From assembly GCA_946405145.1 (NCBI GenBank), contig CAMJGE010000024.1, positions 1-33,192 on the forward strand: a DNA stretch of 33,192 nucleotides, given 5' to 3'. The number at the start of each line of letters is the position of its first letter. Positions within the stretch are counted from its first letter, which is position 1. The notes under the pieces were generated by a model, which was not told where the DNA came from, did no database searches, and saw nothing but the letters and a program-made list of their open reading frames with translations. This stretch comes from an uncultured Prevotella sp. (GTDB lineage Bacteria > Bacteroidota > Bacteroidia > Bacteroidales > Bacteroidaceae). Below are positions 16,975 through 23,617 of this stretch, piece after piece. The position numbers were made by a program, and so were the translations under genes.

Positions 16975-18078
16975 ATGAATCGTTCACAGAAAATAATCCG
17001 TACCAGTGTGATTGGTATTGCGGCCAACGTGCTGTTAGCAGCATTCAAGGCTTTTGTAGGAATACTGGCTAACAGTGTAGCCATCGTCATGGATGCCGTC
17101 AACAATCTGAGCGATGCACTGTCGAGTGTTATCACCATCATTGGCACCAAGCTGTCTGAGCGTCCAGCCGATCGGGCACATCCCTTCGGTTATGGTCGTG
17201 TAGAGTATTTCAGCGCCATCATCATCTCCGTACTGGTGATATTCGCCGGTGTCACCTCGCTGATAGAATCCGTGAAGAAAATCATTGAGCCTACCGAGCC
17301 GGAATACACCTCGATGACACTCATCGTCATCGCAGTGGCAATCATGGTAAAGCTCGTTTTAGGACAGTTCGTGAAACGGCAGGGACAACAGCTCAAGAGC
17401 GATGCGCTGATAGCTTCGGGCAGCGACGCCCTATTTGATGCCATCATCACGCTGTCCACATTGGTTTCGGCAGGCATCATGCTGCTATGGAATGTGTCAG
17501 TAGATGGCGTCCTGGGGGCACTCATCTCCCTGGTCATCATCAAGGCCGGCATCGAGATGCTGGCATCGCCGGTCAGCGAAATGCTGGGATCCAGGATTTC
17601 CCCCGAATTCGTTCGTAGCATCAAGCAAGACGTTCTAGCATTTGATGGCGTGCATGGCGTGTTTGATATCATCCTTCACAACTATGGACCGAATATGCTT
17701 ATCGGCTCTCTGCACATCAACGTCTATGACACGATGGACGCCCATAAGATACACGCCCTAACGCGGTCTATCACAGAGCAGATGTTAGACAAATACGGCA
17801 TCGTTCTAACTGTCGGTATCTATGCCATTGCCACTGGCGATAACAAGCGAACCCAGCTGCAGAACTCCATCATGCAGACACTGTCTAAACATCAGGATAT
17901 CGTTCAGGTGCACGGTTTCTGTTATTATGAAAAGGAGCGACGCGTCTCGGTAGATGTGGTGCCCGACATTTCCGTGCATGATGACAAAGCCTTTTCCGCC
18001 AGCCTGATACAAGAGTTGAAAGCACTCGCTCCAGACGAAGAAGTAACAGTCATCATTGACCACAACTACAGCGAATAA
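16975..18078 (+). CDS. Cation diffusion facilitator exporter, manganese-type ligand set
   Basis: 367 aa from ATG 16975. A TTG six codons upstream is possible, but ATG gives the usual CDF N-terminus. There are six membrane segments in residues 1-205, then a C-terminal cytoplasmic domain. The transport-site quartet reads Asn43 and Asp47 in TM2 (NNLSD) and Asp151 and Asp155 in TM5 (DALFD). Known zinc CDFs carry His in this set, whereas an N-D-D-D set is described for Mn2+ exporters such as MntE, so manganese efflux is the best guess. The C-terminal region extends beyond the minimal CDF with a second alpha/beta part (about 285-367). It ends at a strong terminator. It sits among oxidative-stress genes, where Mn2+ homeostasis would fit. 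Confidence 0.9.
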   Translation: MNRSQKIIRTSVIGIAANVLLAAFKAFVGILANSVAIVMDAVNNLSDALSSVITIIGTKLSERPADRAHPFGYGRVEYFSAIIISVLVIFAGVTSLIESVKKIIEPTEPEYTSMTLIVIAVAIMVKLVLGQFVKRQGQQLKSDALIASGSDALFDAIITLSTLVSAGIMLLWNVSVDGVLGALISLVIIKAGIEMLASPVSEMLGSRISPEFVRSIKQDVLAFDGVHGVFDIILHNYGPNMLIGSLHINVYDTMDAHKIHALTRSITEQMLDKYGIVLTVGIYAIATGDNKRTQLQNSIMQTLSKHQDIVQVHGFCYYEKERRVSVDVVPDISVHDDKAFSASLIQELKALAPDEEVTVIIDHNYSE

Positions 18079-18087
18079 GATTCACGC

Positions 18088-18126
18088 AATGGTGAGCCTA
18101 TGTGGCTCACCATTATTCTTTGCTTC
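18088..18126 (+). terminator. Intrinsic terminator of the CDF gene
   Basis: A perfect 11-bp stem, AATGGTGAGCC/GGCTCACCATT (18088-18098 and 18104-18114), with a 5-nt loop and a U-rich tail (ATTCTTTGCTT). The opposite strand has no U-run on its exit side, so it serves the plus strand. Confidence 0.85.
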
Positions 18127-18157
18127 AACGATCTTAGCGTTCACTGATTAATCATTA

Positions 18158-18775
18158 TTATTTTATAAAATTAGTCCAGATCTGCTGTTCTTTCTGAGGA
18201 TGACCGTCTTCGGTAACGTTCAGTTTCTTGATCATCCAGGCCATATTGCGTCCCAGTGTCCGCATCGTCTGCATACCTTCTTCGTCCTGCTTCACCTGCC
18301 CAGGTGTCTGGCCGTAAGCCATGTTCCAATACTGTGAACTGACCACAGGCATATTCATCATTGTGAAGTACTTGTTCAGACGGTCGAACGCTGCCGATGC
18401 ACCACCACGACGGCATACCACTACACTGGCAGCTGGCTTGTACTGCAGCTGCTGACCCAAAGAATAAAATACACGGTCGAGCAAAGCACAGAGTGACCCA
18501 TTTGGTCCACCATAATAAACAGGTGAGCCAACTACAAGCCCATCAATGCCGTCTTTCACAGCCCGCCAGATCTTGTAGTACAAGTCGTCATTGTATGTGC
18601 ATTTGCCTGTCCTGCCGCACCACCCACAGGCGATACAGCCTTGAACGGCCTGTTTACCGATGTTGACAATCTCGGTCTCAACGCCCTCGGCGTTCAGTGT
18701 ATTTGTCACCTCGATAAGTGCCTGGAAAGTATTTCCATGCTCTTTGGGACTTCCGTTAATCAATAAAACCTTCAT
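18158..18775 (-). CDS. Iron-sulfur flavoprotein (Isf-like), NADPH-dependent FMN reductase fold
   Basis: 205 aa. Flavodoxin-like FMN site: INGSPKEHGNT (6-16) and GSPVYYGGPNG near residue 88. The compact motif Cys47-x2-Cys50-x2-Cys53-x5-Cys59 matches the [4Fe-4S] motif of Methanosarcina Isf, including its position in the protein. Isf reduces O2 and H2O2 with electrons from ferredoxin; many relatives without the full motif are plain FMN-dependent oxidoreductases. Here all four Cys are present, so a cluster is expected. It is divergent from the rubrerythrin fusion gene, and its start-site motif is shared with the CDF gene, both consistent with an oxygen-response role (inference). Confidence 0.82.
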   Translation of the reverse strand: MKVLLINGSPKEHGNTFQALIEVTNTLNAEGVETEIVNIGKQAVQGCIACGWCGRTGKCTYNDDLYYKIWRAVKDGIDGLVVGSPVYYGGPNGSLCALLDRVFYSLGQQLQYKPAASVVVCRRGGASAAFDRLNKYFTMMNMPVVSSQYWNMAYGQTPGQVKQDEEGMQTMRTLGRNMAWMIKKLNVTEDGHPQKEQQIWTNFIK

Positions 18776-18796
18776 AAATCCTAATTATTCTCAAAT

Positions 18797-18808
18797 CTTG
18801 GCACAAAA
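18797..18808 (-). promoter_or_regulatory. Shared 12-bp start-site motif, copy 2
   Basis: TTTTGTGCCAAG on the minus strand at the predicted start of the Isf-like gene, identical to 16933-16944. The wider alignment including the -7 boxes matches at 18 of 21 positions. Confidence 0.5.
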
Positions 18809-18811
18809 ATA
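18804..18811 (-). promoter_or_regulatory. -7 box of the Isf-like gene
   Basis: TATTTTTG on the minus strand, about 28 bp before the start codon; 22 bp from the opposing -7 box of the fusion gene. Confidence 0.6.
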
Positions 18812-18833
18812 ATCATTTATACATAAAAAGCAC

Positions 18834-18841
18834 TAAATTTG
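18834..18841 (+). promoter_or_regulatory. -7 box of the flavin reductase-rubrerythrin fusion gene
   Basis: TAAATTTG followed by CAAC. Predicted start near 18848, leader about 55 nt. The -33 region is poor and falls on the opposing promoter. Confidence 0.65.
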
Positions 18842-18902
18842 CAACAAAGTTTAAGTATTTATAGCTCAAATAGAATTACCAACAGAATAAAAACTAGTAA
18901 TT

Positions 18903-20078
18903 ATGAGTAATCCTCTTTTCAACATTCAGTATGGCCTATTCGTCATCACAACTTGTGACGCAGGCAAAGACAATGGCTGCATCAGCAACACCGTCGCACA
19001 GGTGACGGCACAGCCCAACCGTATCTCAGTAGCCTTGAACAAGGGTAATTTCACAACCGAGCTCATCTTGCGTTCGCGTTGCTTCACCGCCTCCATTCTC
19101 AGCGAAGCTGCTGACTTCGAACTTTTCAAACAGTTTGGTTTCCAGAGCGGAAGGACGATTGATAAGTTTGAAGGTTTTACTGACTGTCGCCGAGTTGCCA
19201 ACGGCACGCTGGCCATCACGCGCGGCACCAATGCCTTTATCTCAGCCGACGTGGAGCAAGCCATCGACCTTGGCACACACATGCTCTTTATAGGCTCCGT
19301 CACCGAAATGGAAGTACTGACCGATGTGCCCTCAGCCACCTATAATTATTACCAGCAGCACATCAAGCCTAAGCCACAGCCCGTGGGTCAGACAGCCGAG
19401 GGCAAGACCATCTGGCGCTGCTCCATCTGCGGCTACGAGTACGTCGGTGAGGAACTGCCCGATAACTTCACCTGCCCTATCTGCAAGCACCCCGCCTCCG
19501 ACTTTGTGAAGGTCACTGCCGAAACGCCCAACGATTCCGTCGCTGGGAAATACGCCGGCACCTGCACCGAGAAGAACCTCGAAGCCGCTTTTGCCGGTGA
19601 GTCGATGGCCCGCAACAAATACACCTACTACGCCTCCGTGGCCAAGGAGAACGGCTACGAGCAGATTGCCGCCCTCTTCCTGAAGACCGCCGAGAACGAG
19701 AAGGAGCACGCCAAGCTGTGGTTCCGCCACTTAGGCGGACTGGGCACCGTTGCCGAGAACCTGCTGCACGCTGCCGAGGGCGAGAACTACGAGTGGACTG
19801 ATATGTACGGCCACTTCGCCCGCGAGGCCGACGAAGAGGGCTTCCACGAGCTGGCCGAGCAGTTCCGTGGCGTAGCGGCCATCGAGAAGCACCATGAGGA
19901 GCGCTACCGTGCTCTGCTGCACAACGTTGAGGCCGCCGAGGTGTTCCGCAAGGCAGGTGTCAGCGTCTGGGAGTGTCGCAACTGTGGTCACATCGTCATC
20001 GGCACCGAAGCACCCGATGTATGTCCTGTCTGCTTCCATCCACAGGCTTACTTCGAGATTAACGCTGAAAACTATTAA
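18903..20078 (+). CDS. Four-module fusion: flavin reductase, rubredoxin, rubrerythrin diiron domain, C-terminal rubredoxin
   Basis: 391 aa. Residues 1-155 are a flavin-reductase-like FMN-binding domain ([33 protein letters not shown]). A linker ([15 protein letters not shown]) leads to a rubredoxin with Cys173, Cys176, Cys191 and Cys194. From about 216 comes a rubrerythrin: [39 protein letters not shown] and EKHHEERY supply Glu and ExxH diiron ligands. A final rubredoxin has Cys358, Cys361, Cys374 and Cys377. Flavin reductase-rubredoxin proteins (high-molecular-weight rubredoxin) and rubrerythrins are each known; joining them predicts an NAD(P)H-driven peroxide or O2 reductase in one chain. 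The second half is markedly richer in C/G-ending codons than the first. Transcribed alone, divergent from the Isf-like gene. Confidence 0.92.
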   Translation: MSNPLFNIQYGLFVITTCDAGKDNGCISNTVAQVTAQPNRISVALNKGNFTTELILRSRCFTASILSEAADFELFKQFGFQSGRTIDKFEGFTDCRRVANGTLAITRGTNAFISADVEQAIDLGTHMLFIGSVTEMEVLTDVPSATYNYYQQHIKPKPQPVGQTAEGKTIWRCSICGYEYVGEELPDNFTCPICKHPASDFVKVTAETPNDSVAGKYAGTCTEKNLEAAFAGESMARNKYTYYASVAKENGYEQIAALFLKTAENEKEHAKLWFRHLGGLGTVAENLLHAAEGENYEWTDMYGHFAREADEEGFHELAEQFRGVAAIEKHHEERYRALLHNVEAAEVFRKAGVSVWECRNCGHIVIGTEAPDVCPVCFHPQAYFEINAENY

Positions 20079-20191
20079 GTATGGTTAGAGATCCTATAGG
20101 AGATTTGACTTTTACATCATCATCTTACCCCATGCTCAAGCATTTTCAGGGTATAAACGGACTTTGAGGCGGTGGTATGGAGTAGACACAA

Positions 20192-20231
20192 ACAAAAAAA
20201 TAAAGCCACTAACTTATTGAAAGTTAGCGGC
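20192..20231 (-). terminator. Intrinsic terminator of tRNA-Pro
   Basis: On the minus strand, GCCGCTAACTT and AAGTTAGTGGC (20221-20231 and 20205-20215) form an 11-bp stem with one G-U pair and a 5-nt loop, followed by TTTATTTTTTTG. The 113 bp between the fusion gene and this hairpin contain nothing I recognise. Confidence 0.85.
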
Positions 20232-20249
20232 CAAATTTTAAAATAAAAG

Positions 20250-20322
20250 TCGAGGTGACAGGACTCGAACCTGCGACAGCCTGGTCCCAAACCAGGAACG
20301 CTACCAACTGCGCTACACCTCG
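20250..20322 (-). tRNA. tRNA-Pro (anticodon UGG)
   Basis: A 73-nt cloverleaf including the discriminator A: acceptor CGAGGTG/CACCTCG, D stem GCGC/GCGT, anticodon stem CCTGG/CCAGG around TTTGGGA (anticodon TGG), and T stem GCAGG/CCTGT with the TTCGAGT loop. CCA is not encoded. It is monocistronic, with its own promoter and terminator. Confidence 0.97.
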
Positions 20323-20333
20323 ATTTGCGGGTG

Positions 20334-20365
20334 CAAAGGTACACATTTTTTGTGACCCTTGCAAA
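20334..20365 (-). promoter_or_regulatory. Promoter of tRNA-Pro
   Basis: TTTG (20362-20365), 20 bp, then TACCTTTG (20334-20341) on the minus strand. The start is predicted only about 5 nt before the mature tRNA. Confidence 0.88.
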
Positions 20366-20381
20366 TTTTTCCGCAATTATT

Positions 20382-21569
20382 TTATTTGATAATGCCTTGT
20401 TCTACAAAAATCTTCTTCAGAGCAACCACAGAGCGGTCAACCTGCTCGTTGGTATGTGTAGCCATCAGGGCATAACGCACAAGCGTGTCCTGAGGAGCAC
20501 AAGCGGGAGGTATCACGGGGTTGATAAATACACCAGCCTTGAAGGCCAAAGCGGTAATGAGGAACGTCTTCTGGGCATCACGTACATAAAGCGGGATGAT
20601 GGGACTCTCAGTATCTCCGATCTCAAATCCTTCCTCACGGAAACGCTTCAGGGCATAGTTGGTAACCTTCCACAGACGCTCGATACGCTCAGGCTCGTTC
20701 TGGATGATGTGAAGGGCCTCCATAGCGGCTGCAGTAGCAGCGGGCGTATTTGAAGCAGAGAAGATATAAGAGCGGCAGTTATGACGCAGGAAGTTAATAA
20801 TATCCCAGTCGGCAGCAATGAATCCACCGATAGAAGCCAGTGACTTAGAGAAAGTACCCATGATGAGATCTACCTCATCGGTCAATCCGAAGTGATCGCA
20901 TACACCTCTACCCTGACGACCGAACACGCCGATACCATGTGCCTCATCTACCATGATAGAGCAGTTGTACTTGTGCTTCAGCTCTACGATGGCTGGCAGA
21001 TTTGCAAGATCGCCCTCCATAGAGAACACACCATCCACTACGATGAGCTTGATGGCCTCATAAGGCAGCTTCTGCAGCACACGCTCCAGATCCTCCATGT
21101 CGTTGTGCTTATAATGGAGCTGCTTGGCAAATGACAAGCGGCGTCCGTCAACGATAGAAGCATGGTCACGATCATCGCAGATGATATAATCGTCCTTGCC
21201 GCAGATCACGGCGAGCACACCCTGATTCACAGAGAAGCCAGTAGAGAAGCAAAGCGCTTCATCCTTACCGATATATTCCGCGAGTTCTTTTTCGAGCTTC
21301 ACATGCAGGTCGAGTGTTCCGTTCAGGAAACGGCTACCAGCACAGCCAGAACCATACTTATCGAGCGCAGCTTTGGCTGCATCGATGATACGCTGATCGC
21401 CAGTGAGACCAGTGTATGCATTTGAGCCGAACATCAGCACCTTGTGACCGCCCATTTCTACTTCCGTTCCCTGTTTTCCTTCTATTGCACGGAAGTATGG
21501 ATATACATCAGCTTCCATGAACTTCTGAGGTTCACGATAAAGCTTGTATTTTTCTGTTAATTGTCCCAT
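20382..21569 (-). CDS. spt: Serine palmitoyltransferase
   Basis: Alpha-oxoamine synthase of 395 aa: L-serine and palmitoyl-CoA give 3-ketodihydrosphingosine, the first step of Bacteroidetes sphingolipid synthesis. PLP residues: His136 stacking (DRDHASI), Asp208 and His211 (VDEAHG), and Lys242 as Schiff base (TFSKS). The start is placed at 21569 (MGQLTEKYKLYREPQ), because a start 14 codons upstream would put the codon on the -7 box. The length matches characterised Bacteroides SPT. Related KBL or BioF enzymes are the alternative, but the N-terminal YREPQKFMEADVYPYFR stretch favours SPT. Divergent from a lipid kinase gene. Its stop is 17 bp from the tRNA-Pro -33 box, and no separate terminator is seen. 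Confidence 0.9.
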   Translation of the reverse strand: MGQLTEKYKLYREPQKFMEADVYPYFRAIEGKQGTEVEMGGHKVLMFGSNAYTGLTGDQRIIDAAKAALDKYGSGCAGSRFLNGTLDLHVKLEKELAEYIGKDEALCFSTGFSVNQGVLAVICGKDDYIICDDRDHASIVDGRRLSFAKQLHYKHNDMEDLERVLQKLPYEAIKLIVVDGVFSMEGDLANLPAIVELKHKYNCSIMVDEAHGIGVFGRQGRGVCDHFGLTDEVDLIMGTFSKSLASIGGFIAADWDIINFLRHNCRSYIFSASNTPAATAAAMEALHIIQNEPERIERLWKVTNYALKRFREEGFEIGDTESPIIPLYVRDAQKTFLITALAFKAGVFINPVIPPACAPQDTLVRYALMATHTNEQVDRSVVALKKIFVEQGIIK

Positions 21570-21608
21570 TCCTATATAGGTAACTTTTATTTTTTTAATT
21601 TCAGGGTG

Positions 21609-21640
21609 CAAAGTTACACAATTTTTATCAATTCGTGCAA
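21609..21640 (-). promoter_or_regulatory. Promoter of spt
   Basis: TAACTTTG (21609-21616) on the minus strand, with a CTTG-like -33 element (TTG at 21638-21640) 21 bp upstream. The leader is about 33 nt to the chosen start. Confidence 0.75.
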
Positions 21641-21710
21641 GTTTTTATTAATATTTGTCTGATTTTGTTTTTTTTATTGTGAAAAAGGGCATTTCTTCAA
21701 TCATTTTTTG

Positions 21711-21718
21711 TATATTTG
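21711..21718 (+). promoter_or_regulatory. -7 box of the lipid kinase gene
   Basis: TATATTTG followed by CAG; the ATG begins only 10 bp after the box, so the leader would be only a few nucleotides. No convincing -33 element. Confidence 0.7.
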
Positions 21719-21727
21719 CAGAAGATT

Positions 21728-22765
21728 ATGGCAGAAAAGAAGAAGATTGTATTCATATTAAACCCGATCTCGGGTACACACTCGAAGAAAGAAATCCCTG
21801 AGATAATTGAGCGTACACTGGACCATGAACAGTTTGACGCAGAAATCCGACTGACAGAATATGCAGGACATGCCTCAGAGATAGCAAGAGATTGTGCGGA
21901 TGAAGGGATTGATATCGTTGTTGCCATAGGCGGCGACGGAACGGTCAACGAGGTGGCACGTTCGCTGGTGCACACCCAGACGGCTCTCGGCATCATTCCC
22001 TGCGGATCAGGCAACGGTCTGGCACGCCATCTCTGCTTGCCGCTCGACATCAAGAAAGCCATCCAGATCATCAATGCGTGCAAGATTGAGGCTTTCGACT
22101 ATGGCATGATCAACGACCTGCCTTTCTTCTGTACCTGTGGCATGGGCTTCGATGCCTTTATCTCTCTGAAGTTTGCCGAAGCTGGCAAGCGCGGTCCGGT
22201 GACCTATCTGGAGAACGTGCTGAAAGAGGGATTGGTTTACCGCCCTGAGACCTATGAGGTAGAAGATGAATCGGGCACCAAGCAATACAAGGCGTTTCTT
22301 ATTGCCTGTGCCAATGCTTCGCAATACGGCAACAACGCCTATATCGCACCAGGTGCCACGATGCAGGATGGTGAGTTGGATGTAATCATCATGGAGCCTT
22401 TCAATGCGCTCGATGCCCCACAGGTAGCAGCCGACCTCTTTATGAAGACACTGGGTAACAACTCGAAGATCAAGACTTTCAGAACAAAGCGTCTGCACAT
22501 CAAGCGCAGCGAACCTGGAGCAATCCATTACGACGGTGATCCCATCATGACAGGCAGGGAGATTGATGTACATATCGAGCCGCAAGGCATCCGCATCCTA
22601 ACGAATCCAGAGCAGAAAGAGGATACCGGCGAGGCCAACTTCGTATTGAATGCCTTCAGCGATCTCTTTAATAATATAAATAATGTACGTGAGGACATCG
22701 AGAAGACAGGTCATAGGATGCTTGTCATTAATAAGGTGTTGCTCCGCAGACTCTCTAAGTTATAA
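21728..22765 (+). CDS. Diacylglycerol/sphingosine kinase family lipid kinase
   Basis: 345 aa, DAGK catalytic domain family. ILNPISGTHSKK near 10-21, the nucleotide-binding GGDGTVNE (68-75) and PCGSGNGLAR (91-100) are diagnostic, and the C-terminal beta domain ends with YDGDPIMTGREIDVHIEPQGIRIL. ATG 21728 is chosen because the upstream in-frame TTG lies inside the promoter. Family members phosphorylate diacylglycerol, sphingoid bases, ceramide or undecaprenol-like lipids. Its position opposite serine palmitoyltransferase makes a sphingolipid substrate plausible (inference). The last roughly 40 residues, amphipathic, may touch membrane. The stop overlaps the next small ORF (TAATG), so the two are coupled. 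Confidence 0.88.
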   Translation: MAEKKKIVFILNPISGTHSKKEIPEIIERTLDHEQFDAEIRLTEYAGHASEIARDCADEGIDIVVAIGGDGTVNEVARSLVHTQTALGIIPCGSGNGLARHLCLPLDIKKAIQIINACKIEAFDYGMINDLPFFCTCGMGFDAFISLKFAEAGKRGPVTYLENVLKEGLVYRPETYEVEDESGTKQYKAFLIACANASQYGNNAYIAPGATMQDGELDVIIMEPFNALDAPQVAADLFMKTLGNNSKIKTFRTKRLHIKRSEPGAIHYDGDPIMTGREIDVHIEPQGIRILTNPEQKEDTGEANFVLNAFSDLFNNINNVREDIEKTGHRMLVINKVLLRRLSKL

Positions 22766-22941
22766 TGCAGGAAACATTAGTTGGGATAATGATCCTGGCG
22801 GCTGTAGGCTATGGTTGCTGGCGTGTCTTTGAGGCGTTCAGAAGGGCTGAAGACCCCTGTTATAGTTGTGCAGGATGCCCATTAAAAACACAGAAACAAG
22901 CTGAAAAGAAGAAAAAAGCAGATTGCTGGCATAAAAAGTAG
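22765..22941 (+). CDS. Small single-span Cys-rich membrane protein (FeoB-associated type)
   Basis: 58 aa. A membrane segment (residues 5-19, GIMILAAVGYGCW) is followed by Cys32-x2-Cys35-x2-Cys38, a Lys-rich stretch and Cys54-Trp-His56. This is the layout of FeoB-associated Cys-rich membrane proteins, which usually follow feoB. Here no feo gene is near; the start codon overlaps the stop of the lipid kinase (TAATG), implying translational coupling. The Cys cluster could bind iron or zinc on the cytoplasmic side. Function unproven, but the reading frame, the coupling and the motif make it a real gene. Confidence 0.8.
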   Translation: MQETLVGIMILAAVGYGCWRVFEAFRRAEDPCYSCAGCPLKTQKQAEKKKKADCWHKK

Positions 22942-22949
22942 TCTAAAAA

Positions 22950-22981
22950 TTTGGCTATCTCGAATATTATGCCTACCTTTG
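22950..22981 (+). promoter_or_regulatory. Promoter of tRNA-Cys
   Basis: TTTG (22950-22953), 20 bp, then TACCTTTG (22974-22981), with the same boxes and spacing as the tRNA-Pro promoter. The predicted start near 22988 leaves a leader of almost 90 nt before the tRNA, unusually long. Confidence 0.88.
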
Positions 22982-23000
22982 CACCCGCATTCAAGAAAAT

Positions 23001-23061
23001 GGTGTCTTGACCTACGGTCTAGTCACCTCGCGCTCAAAAGAGCTGATACAAACATCGCTCT
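23001..23061 (+). other. Structured tRNA-Cys leader with tRNA-Cys-like fragment
   Basis: Bases 23001-23027 read GGTGtCTTG, then CTACGGTCT, then CACC. These parts match the tRNA-Cys acceptor start (GGTGCCTTG) and anticodon arm (CTACGGTCT), with the D arm missing. They also fold as GACC-TAC-GGTC inside GGTG/CACC. Two competing hairpins follow: GCTC-AAAA-GAGC (23032-23043), and AGAGC-GAT with ATC-GCTCT (to 23061). It may be a decayed tRNA copy or a processing leader. Confidence 0.45.
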
Positions 23062-23075
23062 TTACTCGCTAACTC

Positions 23076-23147
23076 GGTGCCTTGGATGAGTGGCTTAGTC
23101 TACGGTCTGCAAAACCGTCCACGGCGGTTCGAATCCGCCAGGCACCT
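23076..23147 (+). tRNA. tRNA-Cys (anticodon GCA)
   Basis: A 72-nt cloverleaf including discriminator T: acceptor GGTGCCT/AGGCACC, D stem GAT/GTC with one wobble, anticodon stem ACGGT/ACCGT around CTGCAAA (GCA), T stem GGCGG/CCGCC with loop TTCGAAT. CCA is not encoded. Confidence 0.97.
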
Positions 23148-23158
23148 CTTGAGAGAAG

Positions 23159-23196
23159 TAAAAAGGCTGATGGATATCTTTCCATCAGCCTTTTAC
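23159..23196. terminator. Bidirectional intrinsic terminator
   Basis: A perfect 14-bp stem, AAAAGGCTGATGGA/TCCATCAGCCTTTT (23161-23174 and 23181-23194), with a 6-nt loop and T-runs on both exits. It ends tRNA-Cys on plus and the DUF1232 operon on minus, whose stop codon is at 23205. Confidence 0.92.
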
Positions 23197-23204
23197 TTTA
23201 TCCC

Positions 23205-23597
23205 TTAATCATTGTCCTTGAAGATATCCTGGATATCACAAATTTCTTCTTCATCAAACCACTTGGAGAGTTTCTCCTTGGCCTGTTCGATGATGGAAGG
23301 ATCAATGTCGGTCCACACCTTCTTCAGCACATAGATCAGAACGGCGAAGTCGTCGGTAAGTCCAGCAATGGGGATAGCATCGGGAATGACATCAAGCGGA
23401 CTGATCATGTAACCCAGGGCACCGATAATGATGGCCTTGTCGGTCTTGCTGATACGATCGCTCTGAAGGGTGTAATAAAGGATCAAGGCAGCATACACTA
23501 GTTTGGATCCCGCTCGCTTAGCTATACGGGAGATCTTCTCTACAAATTCTGACTGTGAGAATTTGTTGGCATAACTCATAAAATCAGGTAATTCCAT
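23205..23597 (-). CDS. YkvA-family (DUF1232) membrane protein
   Basis: 130 aa. The diagnostic DUF1232 segment is residues 67-83 (PLDVIPDAIPIAGLTDD), preceded by hydrophobic helices around 33-44 and 54-66. An acidic C-terminal tail (DEEEICDIQDIFKDND) follows. The molecular function of the family is unknown; membrane association is expected. Last gene of the minus-strand set starting at 26561, 20 bp after the DUF1460 gene and just before the terminator. Confidence 0.9.
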   Translation of the reverse strand: MELPDFMSYANKFSQSEFVEKISRIAKRAGSKLVYAALILYYTLQSDRISKTDKAIIIGALGYMISPLDVIPDAIPIAGLTDDFAVLIYVLKKVWTDIDPSIIEQAKEKLSKWFDEEEICDIQDIFKDND

Positions 23598-23617
23598 AAT
23601 TCTTTTGGGTTAAAATG

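Noticed and set aside
20120..20344. 74-codon open frame on the minus strand
   Set aside because: It runs through tRNA-Pro and its terminator; the apparent protein is a tRNA shadow.
21570..21611. Longer start for serine palmitoyltransferase
   Set aside because: The codon would overlap the -7 box TAACTTTG and so lie upstream of the transcription start; the shorter start matches the family length.
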